Source: Litoreibacter halocynthiae
GTDB lineage: Bacteria > Pseudomonadota > Alphaproteobacteria > Rhodobacterales > Rhodobacteraceae
DNA length: 64,000 bases
Direction of reading: 5' to 3'
Assembly: GCF_004365635.1 (NCBI RefSeq)
Contig: NZ_SOBH01000001.1
Coordinates: 1,054,001 to 1,118,000, forward strand
The first letter of the stretch is position 1. The number at the start of each line of letters is the position of its first letter. The position numbers were made by a program, and so were the translations under genes. The notes under the pieces are model-generated. The model saw nothing but the letters and a program-made list of their open reading frames with translations. It made no database searches and was not told the origin of the DNA. Of the stretch, positions 53,148 through 62,095 are shown one piece after another.

Positions 53148-53590
53148 GCTGGTTCAAACGGAACGCCGTAGGGATCGAGGCGGGGGCGGCAATCGTCACA
53201 GCCTGCGTCGCAGTGATCGCGCTGATCGGTGTGAAAGTGCAGCTGGACGAGGCCGACCGCATTGCCGCCGCCACCTCTGCCCGCGAGGCCTATCGCAGCC
53301 ACCTCACGTTGTCCGTCAGCCATCCGGATTTCGCAACACCCGCCGATGCCTGTGCCTTGATGGAAGGTGAAACGGCAGGGGCCTATCGCGCGTTCGTGGA
53401 TCACTTGCTTTACTCAGCCGAGCAGATGCTGGAGGTCAGCGAAGGCTGGGAGTCCACTTTCACCGACGCGCTCATGCCGCATCAGGCCGCGATCTGCGCC
53501 GTGGGCCAGCATCTGGGCGAGACGGATGCCATGGTGACCCTGCTCAAGCAGTTCCGCGCGGCGAACTGTCCTACAACGCCGTCCTGTTAG
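53144..53590 (+). CDS. Unknown membrane-anchored protein coupled to the deiminase gene
   Basis: A 148-residue protein with one N-terminal membrane segment (AGAAIVTACVAVIALIGVKVQLDEAD, about 13-35), then a helical soluble part with a few cysteines (DACALMEGETAGAYRAFVDHLLYSAEQMLE; HQAAICAVGQHLGETD; RAANCPTTPSC). It looks like a small anchored periplasmic or cytoplasmic helical protein; no family recognised. Its ATG overlaps the deiminase TGA, so the two are co-translated. Confidence 0.72.
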   Translation: MSWFKRNAVGIEAGAAIVTACVAVIALIGVKVQLDEADRIAAATSAREAYRSHLTLSVSHPDFATPADACALMEGETAGAYRAFVDHLLYSAEQMLEVSEGWESTFTDALMPHQAAICAVGQHLGETDAMVTLLKQFRAANCPTTPSC

Positions 53591-53604
53591 CGGGCAGCCG
53601 GTAT

Positions 53605-54141
53605 CTAGTCCCGAAGCTCCACGATGCCGCAATTATCGGGATGCGTGCCCGTCAGCGCCTCAATCACATGCCCGTGGCAGACTACGGCCAACGGGCGGGC
53701 ATCGCGAGCGCGCAGAGCGCTTGCAAGCAGCACCATCCGCGCCTCGAACACATCCGCGGGTTCAACCGGCACGCCGACGTTATTCAGCTCCCCTTGATGC
53801 CACCAGATATCAGGCAGATGCGAAAATGGAATATCCGGAAACACCGCCTGCAATTCAGCAGGTGCGCGGCCCACGTCACAACTATGCCCCAGATGCTCCC
53901 GCGTCTCGGCGACCACATGAATATCCTCGGTCGGGAAGATCAGCCGCGCGGTTTGGAGCGCGCGGGTCAGGGGCGAGCAGACCACCTCTCGGATACCCAA
54001 CTCCGCCACTTTGTGACGTGCCTCCTGCGCTTGGCTTGCGCCCAGCTGCGTCAGCGGGGCGTCAAAGATCATCGGGTCGGCACCGCCGGAAAAGACCGCA
54101 TTAAAGGCTGACTGCCCGTGGCGGATCAGGTGAATGCTCAT
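53605..54141 (-). CDS. Histidine phosphatase family protein
   Basis: A 178-residue phosphatase with the catalytic IHLIRHGQSAFNAVF (RHG, phospho-His at about 8), SPLTRALQTARLIF and the second His in LAVVCHGHVIEAL. It is the phosphoglycerate-mutase-like branch; substrates range from phosphosugars to phosphoproteins and cannot be told here. Start MSIHLIRHG at 54141 overlaps the penicillin-acylase stop as ATGA; the frame is open further upstream inside that gene. Confidence 0.92.
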   Translation of the reverse strand: MSIHLIRHGQSAFNAVFSGGADPMIFDAPLTQLGASQAQEARHKVAELGIREVVCSPLTRALQTARLIFPTEDIHVVAETREHLGHSCDVGRAPAELQAVFPDIPFSHLPDIWWHQGELNNVGVPVEPADVFEARMVLLASALRARDARPLAVVCHGHVIEALTGTHPDNCGIVELRD

Positions 54142-56600
54142 TCCGGCCGCAACGTGATCGTGCCGACAGCGCCAGCGCGCGCCAGTTCGGGGTCCAGCGA
54201 CATCGGAATATACTCCCCGCGCCGCCAAAGCACACCCAGATCGTCGTAGTGGCGTGACAGCGGGTGGCCGGATTGCCCCGTCGCCATCACAAAGAGCGAG
54301 CTGTCAGGGTCGCCGAAATCATAGACCCCGCGATAGCCCGCCGCATGCACGTTCTGGAACGGCTCCGGCCCTTTGCCAGAAGTCCGCCCGCGCAGCAATG
54401 TGTTATCCCCGCCCGAGGTCGATTGACGGATATTCACGAAGGCCGACAGCAACGGAATACTGCCCAATACCTGATGGTCATGGGTCGCCTCATGTGCATC
54501 GCCCCACCGCCAGCTTTCGATGGCCGTGCCGTATTTGTCGCCCAGCCAGACCAGAGCATCGTCCAAAGCCAGACGCGAAATATCGCTGCACGTCTCGACG
54601 GGCGCCGATTGCAACACGTCACACCACACGGAGGCTCCGTCCGCATCGCGGAAGACGCGCTCGATGAACAGAGGCTCCACATGGGTGAACTCGGACTCAA
54701 GCGGGCCAAGCTCGTCGCGGATCAGCCGCGATTGCAGCGCGCGCAGCCACGCGGCGTAGATCAAGGGCTCGGGCAAATGCTCTGACATCTCGCCGTTCCA
54801 TTCGGCCATCAGGTCCAGCGCGCGCTGCCGTTGCCGTTCCGGCGTGCCATCGGGCGCAGCCTCGCCGGTGAACCACAGATCGGCGGCAATCAGCGGCAAC
54901 AAGGAGCGCGCGGTGAAAGACACCGTGTCCAGCTGCGCCTCCACAAAGCTGTCGCGGGTATGCACCTGACGGTTCAGCATCAGCCGCCGCCAGCGTTGCA
55001 CGCGCTGCGTGTCACCATAGGTATAGCTGACATGGTCGGGGAAGGGGCGCTCGATCACCTTGTTGTTGGTGTTACCCAGAATGCCGCCCGCCGGACGGGT
55101 AAACTCGGGGTTCGACGCGTAGGGCATCACTCCCAGCCAGCGGTTTTGTTCCAGCCAGCCCGGCGCAGGGATGCGCCCGCGCGACTGGTGCGCGGGGGTG
55201 CGGCGCGGCACATGGCCGATGGTTTTCAGCGCGATACCGTTCTGGTCCACGATGGTCAGGTTCTGCGCCGGTGCGACATAGTCTGACGCCGCCGAAATCA
55301 CCTCCGCAGCACTGCCCGCCCGCATGATCCGCAACGCGGCCTGAATGGAGGTGTCTTCGTCCGTCAGCAAGGTCCAGCTTAGCGCGGCCTCATGGCCCAA
55401 GGGCGTGATTGTGCCAAGGTTGTAATGTGTGTCCGGCAGCACGGGGCCGTTATCGGTCCAGCGCAGGCTGATGGTCTCGGACATCGCGTCCTTGATCTCG
55501 ATGATCGACTGGCCGGTGCGGAACGGCTTGTAGCCGTCCGGCGTCAGGTATTCGTTCGGGTTGTCGGGGTTGAGCTTTTCGATCAGCAGGTCCTGATCGT
55601 CGACATAGGCCGTGGTCAGCCCCCAACCCACCTTGTCGGAGCGCCCGGTGAGGACCACAGGCATCCCCGGAATGGTGCCGCCGATCACGCCGCCCGAAGA
55701 CAAATCCAGCCGCGCCAGATACCAGATCGATGGGGCCGACAGGCCCAGATGCGGATCATTGGCCAGCAAAGTGCCACCCGCAGCAGACCGCTCCGGTGCG
55801 GCGGCAAAGGCGTTTGACGCGCCGGCCAGTTCACGCTCGGGGAAGGGCGACAGCGGGTCTTTCGGCCCGCTGGTATTGGCGGCATAGCGCGGCAGGTCAA
55901 GCCCTCGCATCAGACCCGCGTAATCCAGCGCGGCAATGCCCTTGCCGGGAGTGTCGGGCAGCAGGTCACGCACCCGATCCGGTGTCAGCAGCAGTGAGGC
56001 ACGAGCGCGGATGACCTCCTCCTCCAGATGGCCGGAAAGCTGCAATCCCATGATCTTGATCACGGCGATGCTGTCGGCGGGTTGCCACGGGGCAATCTGA
56101 GGCGAGAAGATGAAAAACTCCGGCGCACCACGGCCCAAGGCCTGCTGGTTCACCGTGCGCAGCCACGCGTTGACGCCCGCCGAATACGCCTCAAGGGCGG
56201 CCATGGTATTCGCGTCCTGCGCGGACACCGAGCGTTGCGCGAGGCCGTAGAGATCAAGCCGCCGGATCAGCTTGTCGATGTTCAACGTGCGCGGGCCGAA
56301 CAGCTCGCTCAGGCGGCCTTGTGCGGTGCGCCGCAGCATGACCATTTGCCACAATCGGTCTTGGGCATGGGCAAAACCGAGGCCGAAATACACATCCTCA
56401 TCCGCGTCGGCAAAGATATGCGGCACGCCGGAATTGTTGCGGATGATCTCGACCTCGCCACTGATCGCGGGTACGGAATACTCGGCGTTGTAATCCACCA
56501 AAGACCGCGACGCGAGGTAGTACACAGCCGCCAGTGCAAGCCCCGCCAGCAGCGCAAGCAGCATGAAAAGCCGCAACGACCATTTGAAAATCAGACCCAT
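54138..56600 (-). CDS. Penicillin acylase family protein
   Basis: An 820-residue Ntn-hydrolase precursor. An N-terminal membrane segment (LRLFMLLALLAGLALAAVYYLA, about 9-30) anchors or exports it. The alpha part includes FGLGFAHAQDRLWQMVMLRR. Cleavage should fall before Ser262 in ELAGASNAFAAAPERSAAGG, the new N-terminal nucleophile; the beta part follows (LLANDPHLGLSAPSIWYLARLDL, NTNNKV). The family cleaves amides such as penicillins or acyl-homoserine lactones; an AHL or fatty-amide role is possible but not shown. Confidence 0.92.
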   Translation of the reverse strand: MGLIFKWSLRLFMLLALLAGLALAAVYYLASRSLVDYNAEYSVPAISGEVEIIRNNSGVPHIFADADEDVYFGLGFAHAQDRLWQMVMLRRTAQGRLSELFGPRTLNIDKLIRRLDLYGLAQRSVSAQDANTMAALEAYSAGVNAWLRTVNQQALGRGAPEFFIFSPQIAPWQPADSIAVIKIMGLQLSGHLEEEVIRARASLLLTPDRVRDLLPDTPGKGIAALDYAGLMRGLDLPRYAANTSGPKDPLSPFPERELAGASNAFAAAPERSAAGGTLLANDPHLGLSAPSIWYLARLDLSSGGVIGGTIPGMPVVLTGRSDKVGWGLTTAYVDDQDLLIEKLNPDNPNEYLTPDGYKPFRTGQSIIEIKDAMSETISLRWTDNGPVLPDTHYNLGTITPLGHEAALSWTLLTDEDTSIQAALRIMRAGSAAEVISAASDYVAPAQNLTIVDQNGIALKTIGHVPRRTPAHQSRGRIPAPGWLEQNRWLGVMPYASNPEFTRPAGGILGNTNNKVIERPFPDHVSYTYGDTQRVQRWRRLMLNRQVHTRDSFVEAQLDTVSFTARSLLPLIAADLWFTGEAAPDGTPERQRQRALDLMAEWNGEMSEHLPEPLIYAAWLRALQSRLIRDELGPLESEFTHVEPLFIERVFRDADGASVWCDVLQSAPVETCSDISRLALDDALVWLGDKYGTAIESWRWGDAHEATHDHQVLGSIPLLSAFVNIRQSTSGGDNTLLRGRTSGKGPEPFQNVHAAGYRGVYDFGDPDSSLFVMATGQSGHPLSRHYDDLGVLWRRGEYIPMSLDPELARAGAVGTITLRPE

Positions 56601-56701
56601 TGACCCGCCATGCTTATGCGCCTTGCTATTGACGCCTCAGCCCCTGTCGTTACATCGGTTGGCAGGCATAATCAAACAGATGAAACAGGGAGGGCTCGCA
56701 C

Positions 56702-57577
56702 ATGGCCAAAGTTAGTTTTCTGGGGTTGGGCGTCATGGGATACCCGATGGCGGGGCATCTGGTGAAGGCGGGCCACGAGGTCACCGTCTACAACCGCACC
56801 GCCGCCAAGGCCGAGAAATGGGCGTCCGAGCATGGCGGCAGTTTTGCGGCCACTCCGCGCGAGGCGGCTGAGGGTGCGGATTTCGTGATGGCCTGCGTCG
56901 GCAATGACGACGACCTGCGCGCGGTCTGTCTGGGCGATGACGGGGCTTTTGCGGGCATGTCCGCAGGCTCGATCTTCGTGGACCACACCACCGTGTCCGC
57001 CAAAGTCACGCGCGAGCTTTACGCCGAAGCCGACGCGCGCCAGATCAGCTTCGTCGACGCGCCGGTCTCCGGCGGGCAGGCCGGGGCGGAGAACGGCCAG
57101 CTTGGCGTGATGTGCGGCGGCGACGAAGGCGCTTATGACCGCGCGGAGCCTGTGATCGACGCCTATGCCAAGGCCTGCAAACGACTGGGCGAGAACGGGG
57201 CAGGGCAGTTGACCAAGATGGTCAACCAGATCTGCATCGCCGGATTGGTGCAAGGCCTGTCCGAGGCGCTGCATTTTGCCGACAAGGCGGGCTTGGACGG
57301 CAAAGCGGTGGTCGAGGTGATATCTCAGGGGGCGGCTGGGTCATGGCAGATGTCGAACCGCTACGAGACGATGATCGACGACGAGTTCAACCACGGCTTC
57401 GCGGTGGACTGGATGCGCAAGGATCTGGGGATATGTCTGGACGCCGCGAACGAGAACGGCGCGTCCTTGCCAGTCACCGCCTTGGTGGACCAGTTCTACA
57501 AGGACGTGCAGAAACTCGGCGGCGGACGTTGGGACACGTCCTCGCTTATCAAGCGGCTAAGGGCGTTGGACGGGTAG
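56702..57577 (+). CDS. NAD(P)-dependent beta-hydroxyacid dehydrogenase
   Basis: A 291-residue enzyme of the 3-hydroxyisobutyrate dehydrogenase/tartronate semialdehyde reductase family. It has a nucleotide fold VSFLGLGVMGYPMAGHLVKAGHEVTVYNRT, the substrate motif FVDAPVSGGQAGAENGQL (DAPVSGG) and the catalytic lysine in KMVNQICIAG. The exact substrate (3-hydroxyisobutyrate, glyoxylate or succinic semialdehyde types) is not determined. It is divergent from the acylase gene and followed by an orphan gene 104 bases away. Confidence 0.92.
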   Translation: MAKVSFLGLGVMGYPMAGHLVKAGHEVTVYNRTAAKAEKWASEHGGSFAATPREAAEGADFVMACVGNDDDLRAVCLGDDGAFAGMSAGSIFVDHTTVSAKVTRELYAEADARQISFVDAPVSGGQAGAENGQLGVMCGGDEGAYDRAEPVIDAYAKACKRLGENGAGQLTKMVNQICIAGLVQGLSEALHFADKAGLDGKAVVEVISQGAAGSWQMSNRYETMIDDEFNHGFAVDWMRKDLGICLDAANENGASLPVTALVDQFYKDVQKLGGGRWDTSSLIKRLRALDG

Positions 57578-57680
57578 GGGCCGCGAAATCAGCCGCGGAC
57601 TCCTTTGAATTGCCACGTCTCGGGCGTTTTCATGTCTCAACCACGTGACAGAATAAACCCGTCTTAAACGGGTGTTCCGC

Positions 57681-59306
57681 ATGTGGTATTGGATTTTGCT
57701 TGGCATCATGGTGGTGCTGGCGGCGGTGTTTGCGCTGGAGGGTGCGGCGCTGATCTTCGCCGCGCTGACCTTTGGCGTTGGCTTCTTGCTGGTCTTCATT
57801 CCCGTCAACCTGCTGCCACTACAATTGGCATTCCTGCCTTGGGTGATCCTTCCCAAGGGGCTCAAATCCGCCGGCCTTGTGCTGGGGCTGGCTCTCTATG
57901 CCGCCTATCTGTTCGTGCCGTCCTATTTGGCGCAGCAGCGGGTGGAGGCGCTTGCCGTAAAGGTTGCCGAGGCCGATATTCAGCTAAAGACACCTCCCCA
58001 AGGCGTACGCAGCTTTGCGCTTCACTACAACAGCGCCGCCACCCAAGACCTGTGTCCGGAGGCCTGCAAGGCCCTTATCATCAGCGGGGAGGCCGATTGG
58101 GTCCGCGTCACCTACAAAAACGACGCGGTACACAGCTTCGCGCCGGAGACCTCCGATACATGTGAAGGCATTTGCATCAAGGTCATCCAAAACACCGACC
58201 TGCCCGCCGACCTGACCCTGACGCAATCCAAGATCAGCAGTTCCGAGGTGAAAGCGTATTTCCCCAATGACCCGCTGCTCAAGGTTTTTGAGACCACCAG
58301 GATTGAGGCCCATGCGGGCAGTGATCCGGCGCGGGCACCGATCTATCGAAAAAACAGCATCAGATATCATGTGATGACGTCTCCGACCCTGTTGGAACCT
58401 CTTCTCGACGGCGTAAACTCCAACGGGTACGACGTCATGCGCAGCCGATCCCGCAGCTCGGACGTGACGCATCTGACGGCCCTGCGCGCTATTGGTTGGG
58501 CCAAGTCCGGTGTGCCAGAGGAAGAGCCGTTTTCCATGACCTCCACACCCTTGGCAGTTGACCGTTCTATGGTAAGGCTGGCACTCGACTCCAATGCCGC
58601 GACGTTTTCCAAAGCCGAAAACGATGTCATCGCCCGCTTCGTATTCCATGTCCGAATGTACGAGAATATCCCCGCGTCCGTACTTGATCTGGTCGAGCGG
58701 ATCATCAAGGACACCCGGGTGCGGACACATCTGGACCTTCATCACGTCCTGCGCCATGAGAAGGAGTTTCGCATCCGCATCCTGCCGTGGGTTTTCGACC
58801 GTTTTGAACAGGGCAGGATGGAAAAAAACGTGCTTTACTACTCGGTGTTCAACGCGTTGCGGTTCGTCTACGAGCCGGATGAACTCACCCCCTATTTCGA
58901 GCGCTATGCCCGCCTGCTGCGCACGGACGATCCCGTCAATTCGGAGTTCGCCGCCCTTGTCGGATATTTTAGCGAGGACCCGACCGCGCTGTATCGCGCA
59001 GTATTGAAGGCCAGCAAAGACGATCTAAAGATCGCAAAATCTGCCCTGTGCAACGCCGAGCCGCGTTGGCACGACGCAATGATGCCTGACCTCATGGCCG
59101 CGTTTATTCGGCAAATGGAAGGCGACAAGCTCGACCTGCGAAAGCAAGGCCATATGGTAGAAAAAATCGCCTATATGGGCAGCGCCATGGGTTATCTGGC
59201 TGAAATCGAGCCTGTTTTGCGTGCCAAAGGGTTTGGTGATGACGTGTTCTGGCGTCGTATTGGCCGCATTGAAGGACAGCGCGGCGCGTTCAAACGGTCA
59301 TGCTGA
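57681..59306 (+). CDS. Large membrane-anchored protein of unknown function
   Basis: A 541-residue protein. About three membrane segments open it (WYWILLGIMVVLAAVFALEGAALIFAALTFGVGFLLVFI; LVLGLALYAAYLFV, ending near residue 80). The rest is soluble, with two CxxxC-like pairs at about 115-165 (DLCPEACKAL, DTCEGICIKV) that suggest disulfides and so a periplasmic location, and a helical C-terminal half (VFHVRMYENIPASVLDLVERII, FERYARLLRTDD). I do not recognise a family. The start ATG at 57681 is preferred over a GTG 3 codons before. It is convergent with the metacaspase-like gene. Confidence 0.75.
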   Translation: MWYWILLGIMVVLAAVFALEGAALIFAALTFGVGFLLVFIPVNLLPLQLAFLPWVILPKGLKSAGLVLGLALYAAYLFVPSYLAQQRVEALAVKVAEADIQLKTPPQGVRSFALHYNSAATQDLCPEACKALIISGEADWVRVTYKNDAVHSFAPETSDTCEGICIKVIQNTDLPADLTLTQSKISSSEVKAYFPNDPLLKVFETTRIEAHAGSDPARAPIYRKNSIRYHVMTSPTLLEPLLDGVNSNGYDVMRSRSRSSDVTHLTALRAIGWAKSGVPEEEPFSMTSTPLAVDRSMVRLALDSNAATFSKAENDVIARFVFHVRMYENIPASVLDLVERIIKDTRVRTHLDLHHVLRHEKEFRIRILPWVFDRFEQGRMEKNVLYYSVFNALRFVYEPDELTPYFERYARLLRTDDPVNSEFAALVGYFSEDPTALYRAVLKASKDDLKIAKSALCNAEPRWHDAMMPDLMAAFIRQMEGDKLDLRKQGHMVEKIAYMGSAMGYLAEIEPVLRAKGFGDDVFWRRIGRIEGQRGAFKRSC

Positions 59307-59328
59307 GCAGCCTGATATACCCAGCCCG

Positions 59329-60960
59329 TTACTGACAACGCTGCACATACAGATCGCAGAACTTGCAGTTGCGGGCATTGCTGAAGAAGTTGCCCTGCGA
59401 GCCGCGGCGGCAGGTGCGGGTGGCGCATTGGCGGTTGGCGGCGCAGAATTGCTTGTACTTGGCCGTAGGCTTGGAGACTTTCGTTTGCGCAGGGGCCGGA
59501 GCGGGCGCTGGCTGGACCACCTTGGGGGCGGGCGCTGGCTTAGCCGCCTTGGGTGTCGCCGCCACGGGTTTCGGGCGGGTTCTGACCGGCGTTTTCGCCT
59601 TGGCCTTGGTGCGCGTCGCGGCGGGTTTCGCCGGGGCCACCCGCGTCGCCTGAGAGTTGCGCCATATGGCAAGCTCGTCTTCGCCGATCCTCGCGCGTAG
59701 CGCCGTTATCAGCGACAATGTCGGCTGCCCCAGCACAGGCAGCGCTTCCTCGCGCTCGAACACGCGGATCGCGGCCTTGGTCCTGCGGCCTGCCACCCCG
59801 TCGGCGCGGCCCAGACTGTGTCCAAGGGCCGACAGGCGTTCCTGCATCTCCACAATCTCGTCGCGGGTCAGGGCGCGGTCGATCTCTTGCTCCTTCGGCT
59901 GAAGCCGCACTTGCGGCTCCTCGGGCGTCAGAACCTCGCCGCCCGCCCGCGCGATACGGGCACGGGCCAGTTCGGCAAAGAAGCCTTCGGGGTATTTCTG
60001 TAGATAGGTTTGCAGCTCTTCCACCGCATGCTGGTCAGAGATGGATTTCCAGAACACGATCTCGGCGGCGCTGGTATCCGGCACGTCCTCCACCACATCT
60101 TCCATGATCATAAAGGCGGGTTGCGTGGCGTTCCCGCCATCCGGATCATTCAGGTAAATCTCGTCGGCAGAAAGCGAGCCGTAGACAAACGGCTCCTGCT
60201 GCCCGCCGGTCGAGGCCAGCACCTTGTCGCGCACCTGCCGCATCATCAGCCCGACTTCCAGCTTGGGCGTCTTCAACGAGGAGATCAGCGCATCCGCATA
60301 GGGGCTGTTACGCCCATTGCCATCGGCGGCGGTCGTGCCTTCCTTGGCGGCGTAGGCGACGAGAGTGTTTTTCGACGGCTCCACAGCCGTCAATCCGCGC
60401 CCGATGGAGCGGTTGGGATTGTTGCGTTTCATCGAGGCGGCAAAAGGATTGTTCCGGCAGGCGTCCACGATGACCATGCTCAACTGCTCCGCGCCGCTGG
60501 CGGCAAAGATCATGGTTTCCAGTTTCACCGCCTCGAAATTGATATCGGAATCGGTTTCCAGAACAGCATCCACCGGCAGCAGGTAGTTCACACGGTCGAT
60601 CTCGATGCCGTGGCCTGCAAAATAGATCAGGGCCACATCGGCCTCGCTGGCCCGACGGCGAAAGCCTCGCAGTTTGTCGAGCATGGTGCCTTGGGTCAAA
60701 TCGGTATGCAGCAGCACCTCGAAGCCGACCTGCTTGAGAGCGGCGGCCATATCCTGAGAGTCGTTGCGCGGGTTTTTCAGCTCCGCCACGTTCTTGTAGG
60801 CGGCGTTGCCGATAATCAGCGCAATGCGTTTTTCGGCGCTGCCGTCCTGCGCTTGGGCCTGCGACGACAGCAACAAGGCGAGTACCAGAACAGCCAAAAG
60901 CCGCACGCGCCGAAGCGCAAGGGCGAAACATTGGGTAAACTGGGTTGCACCGGTCCTCAT
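59329..60960 (-). CDS. Secreted caspase-family (metacaspase-like) protein
   Basis: A 543-residue protein with a signal peptide (LLAVLVLALLLSSQAQAQ, about 21-38) and a peptidase C14 domain at about 44-270: RIALIIGNAAYKNVAELKNPRNDSQDM, catalytic His117 in YFAGHGIE and Cys168 in VDACRNNPF. Then comes a peptidoglycan-binding-like region (VEMQERLSALGHSLGRADGVAGRRTKAAIRVFE, about 384-420), an Ala/Pro/Lys-rich linker (about 450-500) and a cysteine-rich tail (FCAANRQCATRTC, CKFCDLYVQRC). The start at 60960 fits the signal; MVRTGL at 60996 is less likely. The substrate is unknown. Confidence 0.92.
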   Translation of the reverse strand: MRTGATQFTQCFALALRRVRLLAVLVLALLLSSQAQAQDGSAEKRIALIIGNAAYKNVAELKNPRNDSQDMAAALKQVGFEVLLHTDLTQGTMLDKLRGFRRRASEADVALIYFAGHGIEIDRVNYLLPVDAVLETDSDINFEAVKLETMIFAASGAEQLSMVIVDACRNNPFAASMKRNNPNRSIGRGLTAVEPSKNTLVAYAAKEGTTAADGNGRNSPYADALISSLKTPKLEVGLMMRQVRDKVLASTGGQQEPFVYGSLSADEIYLNDPDGGNATQPAFMIMEDVVEDVPDTSAAEIVFWKSISDQHAVEELQTYLQKYPEGFFAELARARIARAGGEVLTPEEPQVRLQPKEQEIDRALTRDEIVEMQERLSALGHSLGRADGVAGRRTKAAIRVFEREEALPVLGQPTLSLITALRARIGEDELAIWRNSQATRVAPAKPAATRTKAKAKTPVRTRPKPVAATPKAAKPAPAPKVVQPAPAPAPAQTKVSKPTAKYKQFCAANRQCATRTCRRGSQGNFFSNARNCKFCDLYVQRCQ

Positions 60961-61022
60961 TGACCTAGCGTAACACGCTAGGCCAGTTCTCACCAAGAAC
61001 CTTAATTCCGGCGGGTTTCCCC

Positions 61023-61580
61023 TTACGGAATGATGCGGTTGTACTTGTTGCCTTCAACTTGCGCACCGGCGATCAGGCCGGACTGGCCGAAGACCACGGC
61101 GATCACAGGGGTCAGCGCAGTTGTGGTGTCCACACCCAGATTGCCCGCGTCATTGGCCACCGCATAGCGCGCATCCGCGCCAAGGGTCCAGCCTGGGGAG
61201 CGGCGGAAGTCGGACAGGGCTTGCTCGGTCATGAAGAACAAGGCGTGGGAATATTGCTGCGCGCCGATCTGAAAGCCGAAGCTGGCGGCCGTCGTCGAGT
61301 AGTAATCCACGGTTACATCATTGACCCGCAGCGCACCGCGCCCGTAGGAGCCGCCAACGCCAAAGCCCGCCTCGGAGACCAGCGGCATCATCAAAATGCC
61401 GGTCGCCTTGTTGGACAGATCGGTCGTGCCGCCGACATTGCTATACATAAAGTCAAACGCGCTATCCACGCGGGCGTCGATTTTCGAGCCGCCTTGGGAG
61501 TTTACGCCATTGCCGCAGGCCGCCAACATGGTTGCGCTGCCGGAAGTCGCAAGAAAATTGCGCCGAGTGAGAATGCTCAT
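61023..61580 (-). CDS. SYLF/YSC84-type lipid-binding lipoprotein
   Basis: A 185-residue protein. MSILTRRNFLATSGSATMLAACG combines a Tat-like RR motif and a lipobox ending in Cys22, so it is likely an exported lipoprotein. The mature part fits the SYLF/YSC84 domain: GILMMPLVSEAGFGVGGSYGRGALRV, FGFQIGAQQYSHALFFMTEQALSDFRRSPGWTLGADARYAV. In relatives this domain binds phospholipids. It is a single gene on the minus strand after the metacaspase-like gene. Confidence 0.88.
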   Translation of the reverse strand: MSILTRRNFLATSGSATMLAACGNGVNSQGGSKIDARVDSAFDFMYSNVGGTTDLSNKATGILMMPLVSEAGFGVGGSYGRGALRVNDVTVDYYSTTAASFGFQIGAQQYSHALFFMTEQALSDFRRSPGWTLGADARYAVANDAGNLGVDTTTALTPVIAVVFGQSGLIAGAQVEGNKYNRIIP

Positions 61581-61708
61581 GGGATCCGCCTATATTTATT
61601 TTACTGCCGTTGACCTCTGAAATTCGGGCCTTGTGGATAAAATACGGCAAGCGGTGCGCGTTGTCACGCAAATTGCACCCCAGATGGGCGGGGGACCGCC
61701 GAGGGCGC

Positions 61709-62095
61709 CTAGTCTCGGTCCGCGTAGATTTGCAAGATCGCGGCGTAGGCTTCGGGTGGGGCGACCGTAAAGACGCCCGCATTGCCCGCATCAAACGCGT
61801 CGCGCCATGTCTGGTAGCCTTCGGCGAACCCCTCGGAGGGCGTGACCCCGTCCATCACCAACTCGCCCGTGCCATCCGCGTTGAACGCGGTTTCGGCAAT
61901 CGGCGTGTGATCGACTTCAGGCCAGTCCAGTTTGCGCGCGTCCTCGTCGGGGGACATGGAGACCGACAGCACTGCCGAATTCGACACATCCGCCCCCAGA
62001 TCGGTGGCGGTGTCGATGCGCCCGATGGTGACGATCAGTTGCGGGTGCTCTTGCGTCTCAGGGAAGGTCCAGACCTGACCGACAGTAAAGCTCAT
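61709..62095 (-). CDS. Unknown protein coupled to hemB
   Basis: A 128-residue acidic protein: MSFTVGQVWTFPETQEHPQLIVTIGRID, then SNSAVLSVSMSPDEDARKLDWPEVDHTPIAETAFN and a helical end (FAEGYQTWRDAFDAGNAGVFTVAPPEAYAAIL). No signal peptide and no known domain. Its ATG overlaps the hemB TGA as ATGA, so it is co-translated with hemB; a role in tetrapyrrole synthesis is only guilt by association. Confidence 0.8.
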   Translation of the reverse strand: MSFTVGQVWTFPETQEHPQLIVTIGRIDTATDLGADVSNSAVLSVSMSPDEDARKLDWPEVDHTPIAETAFNADGTGELVMDGVTPSEGFAEGYQTWRDAFDAGNAGVFTVAPPEAYAAILQIYADRD

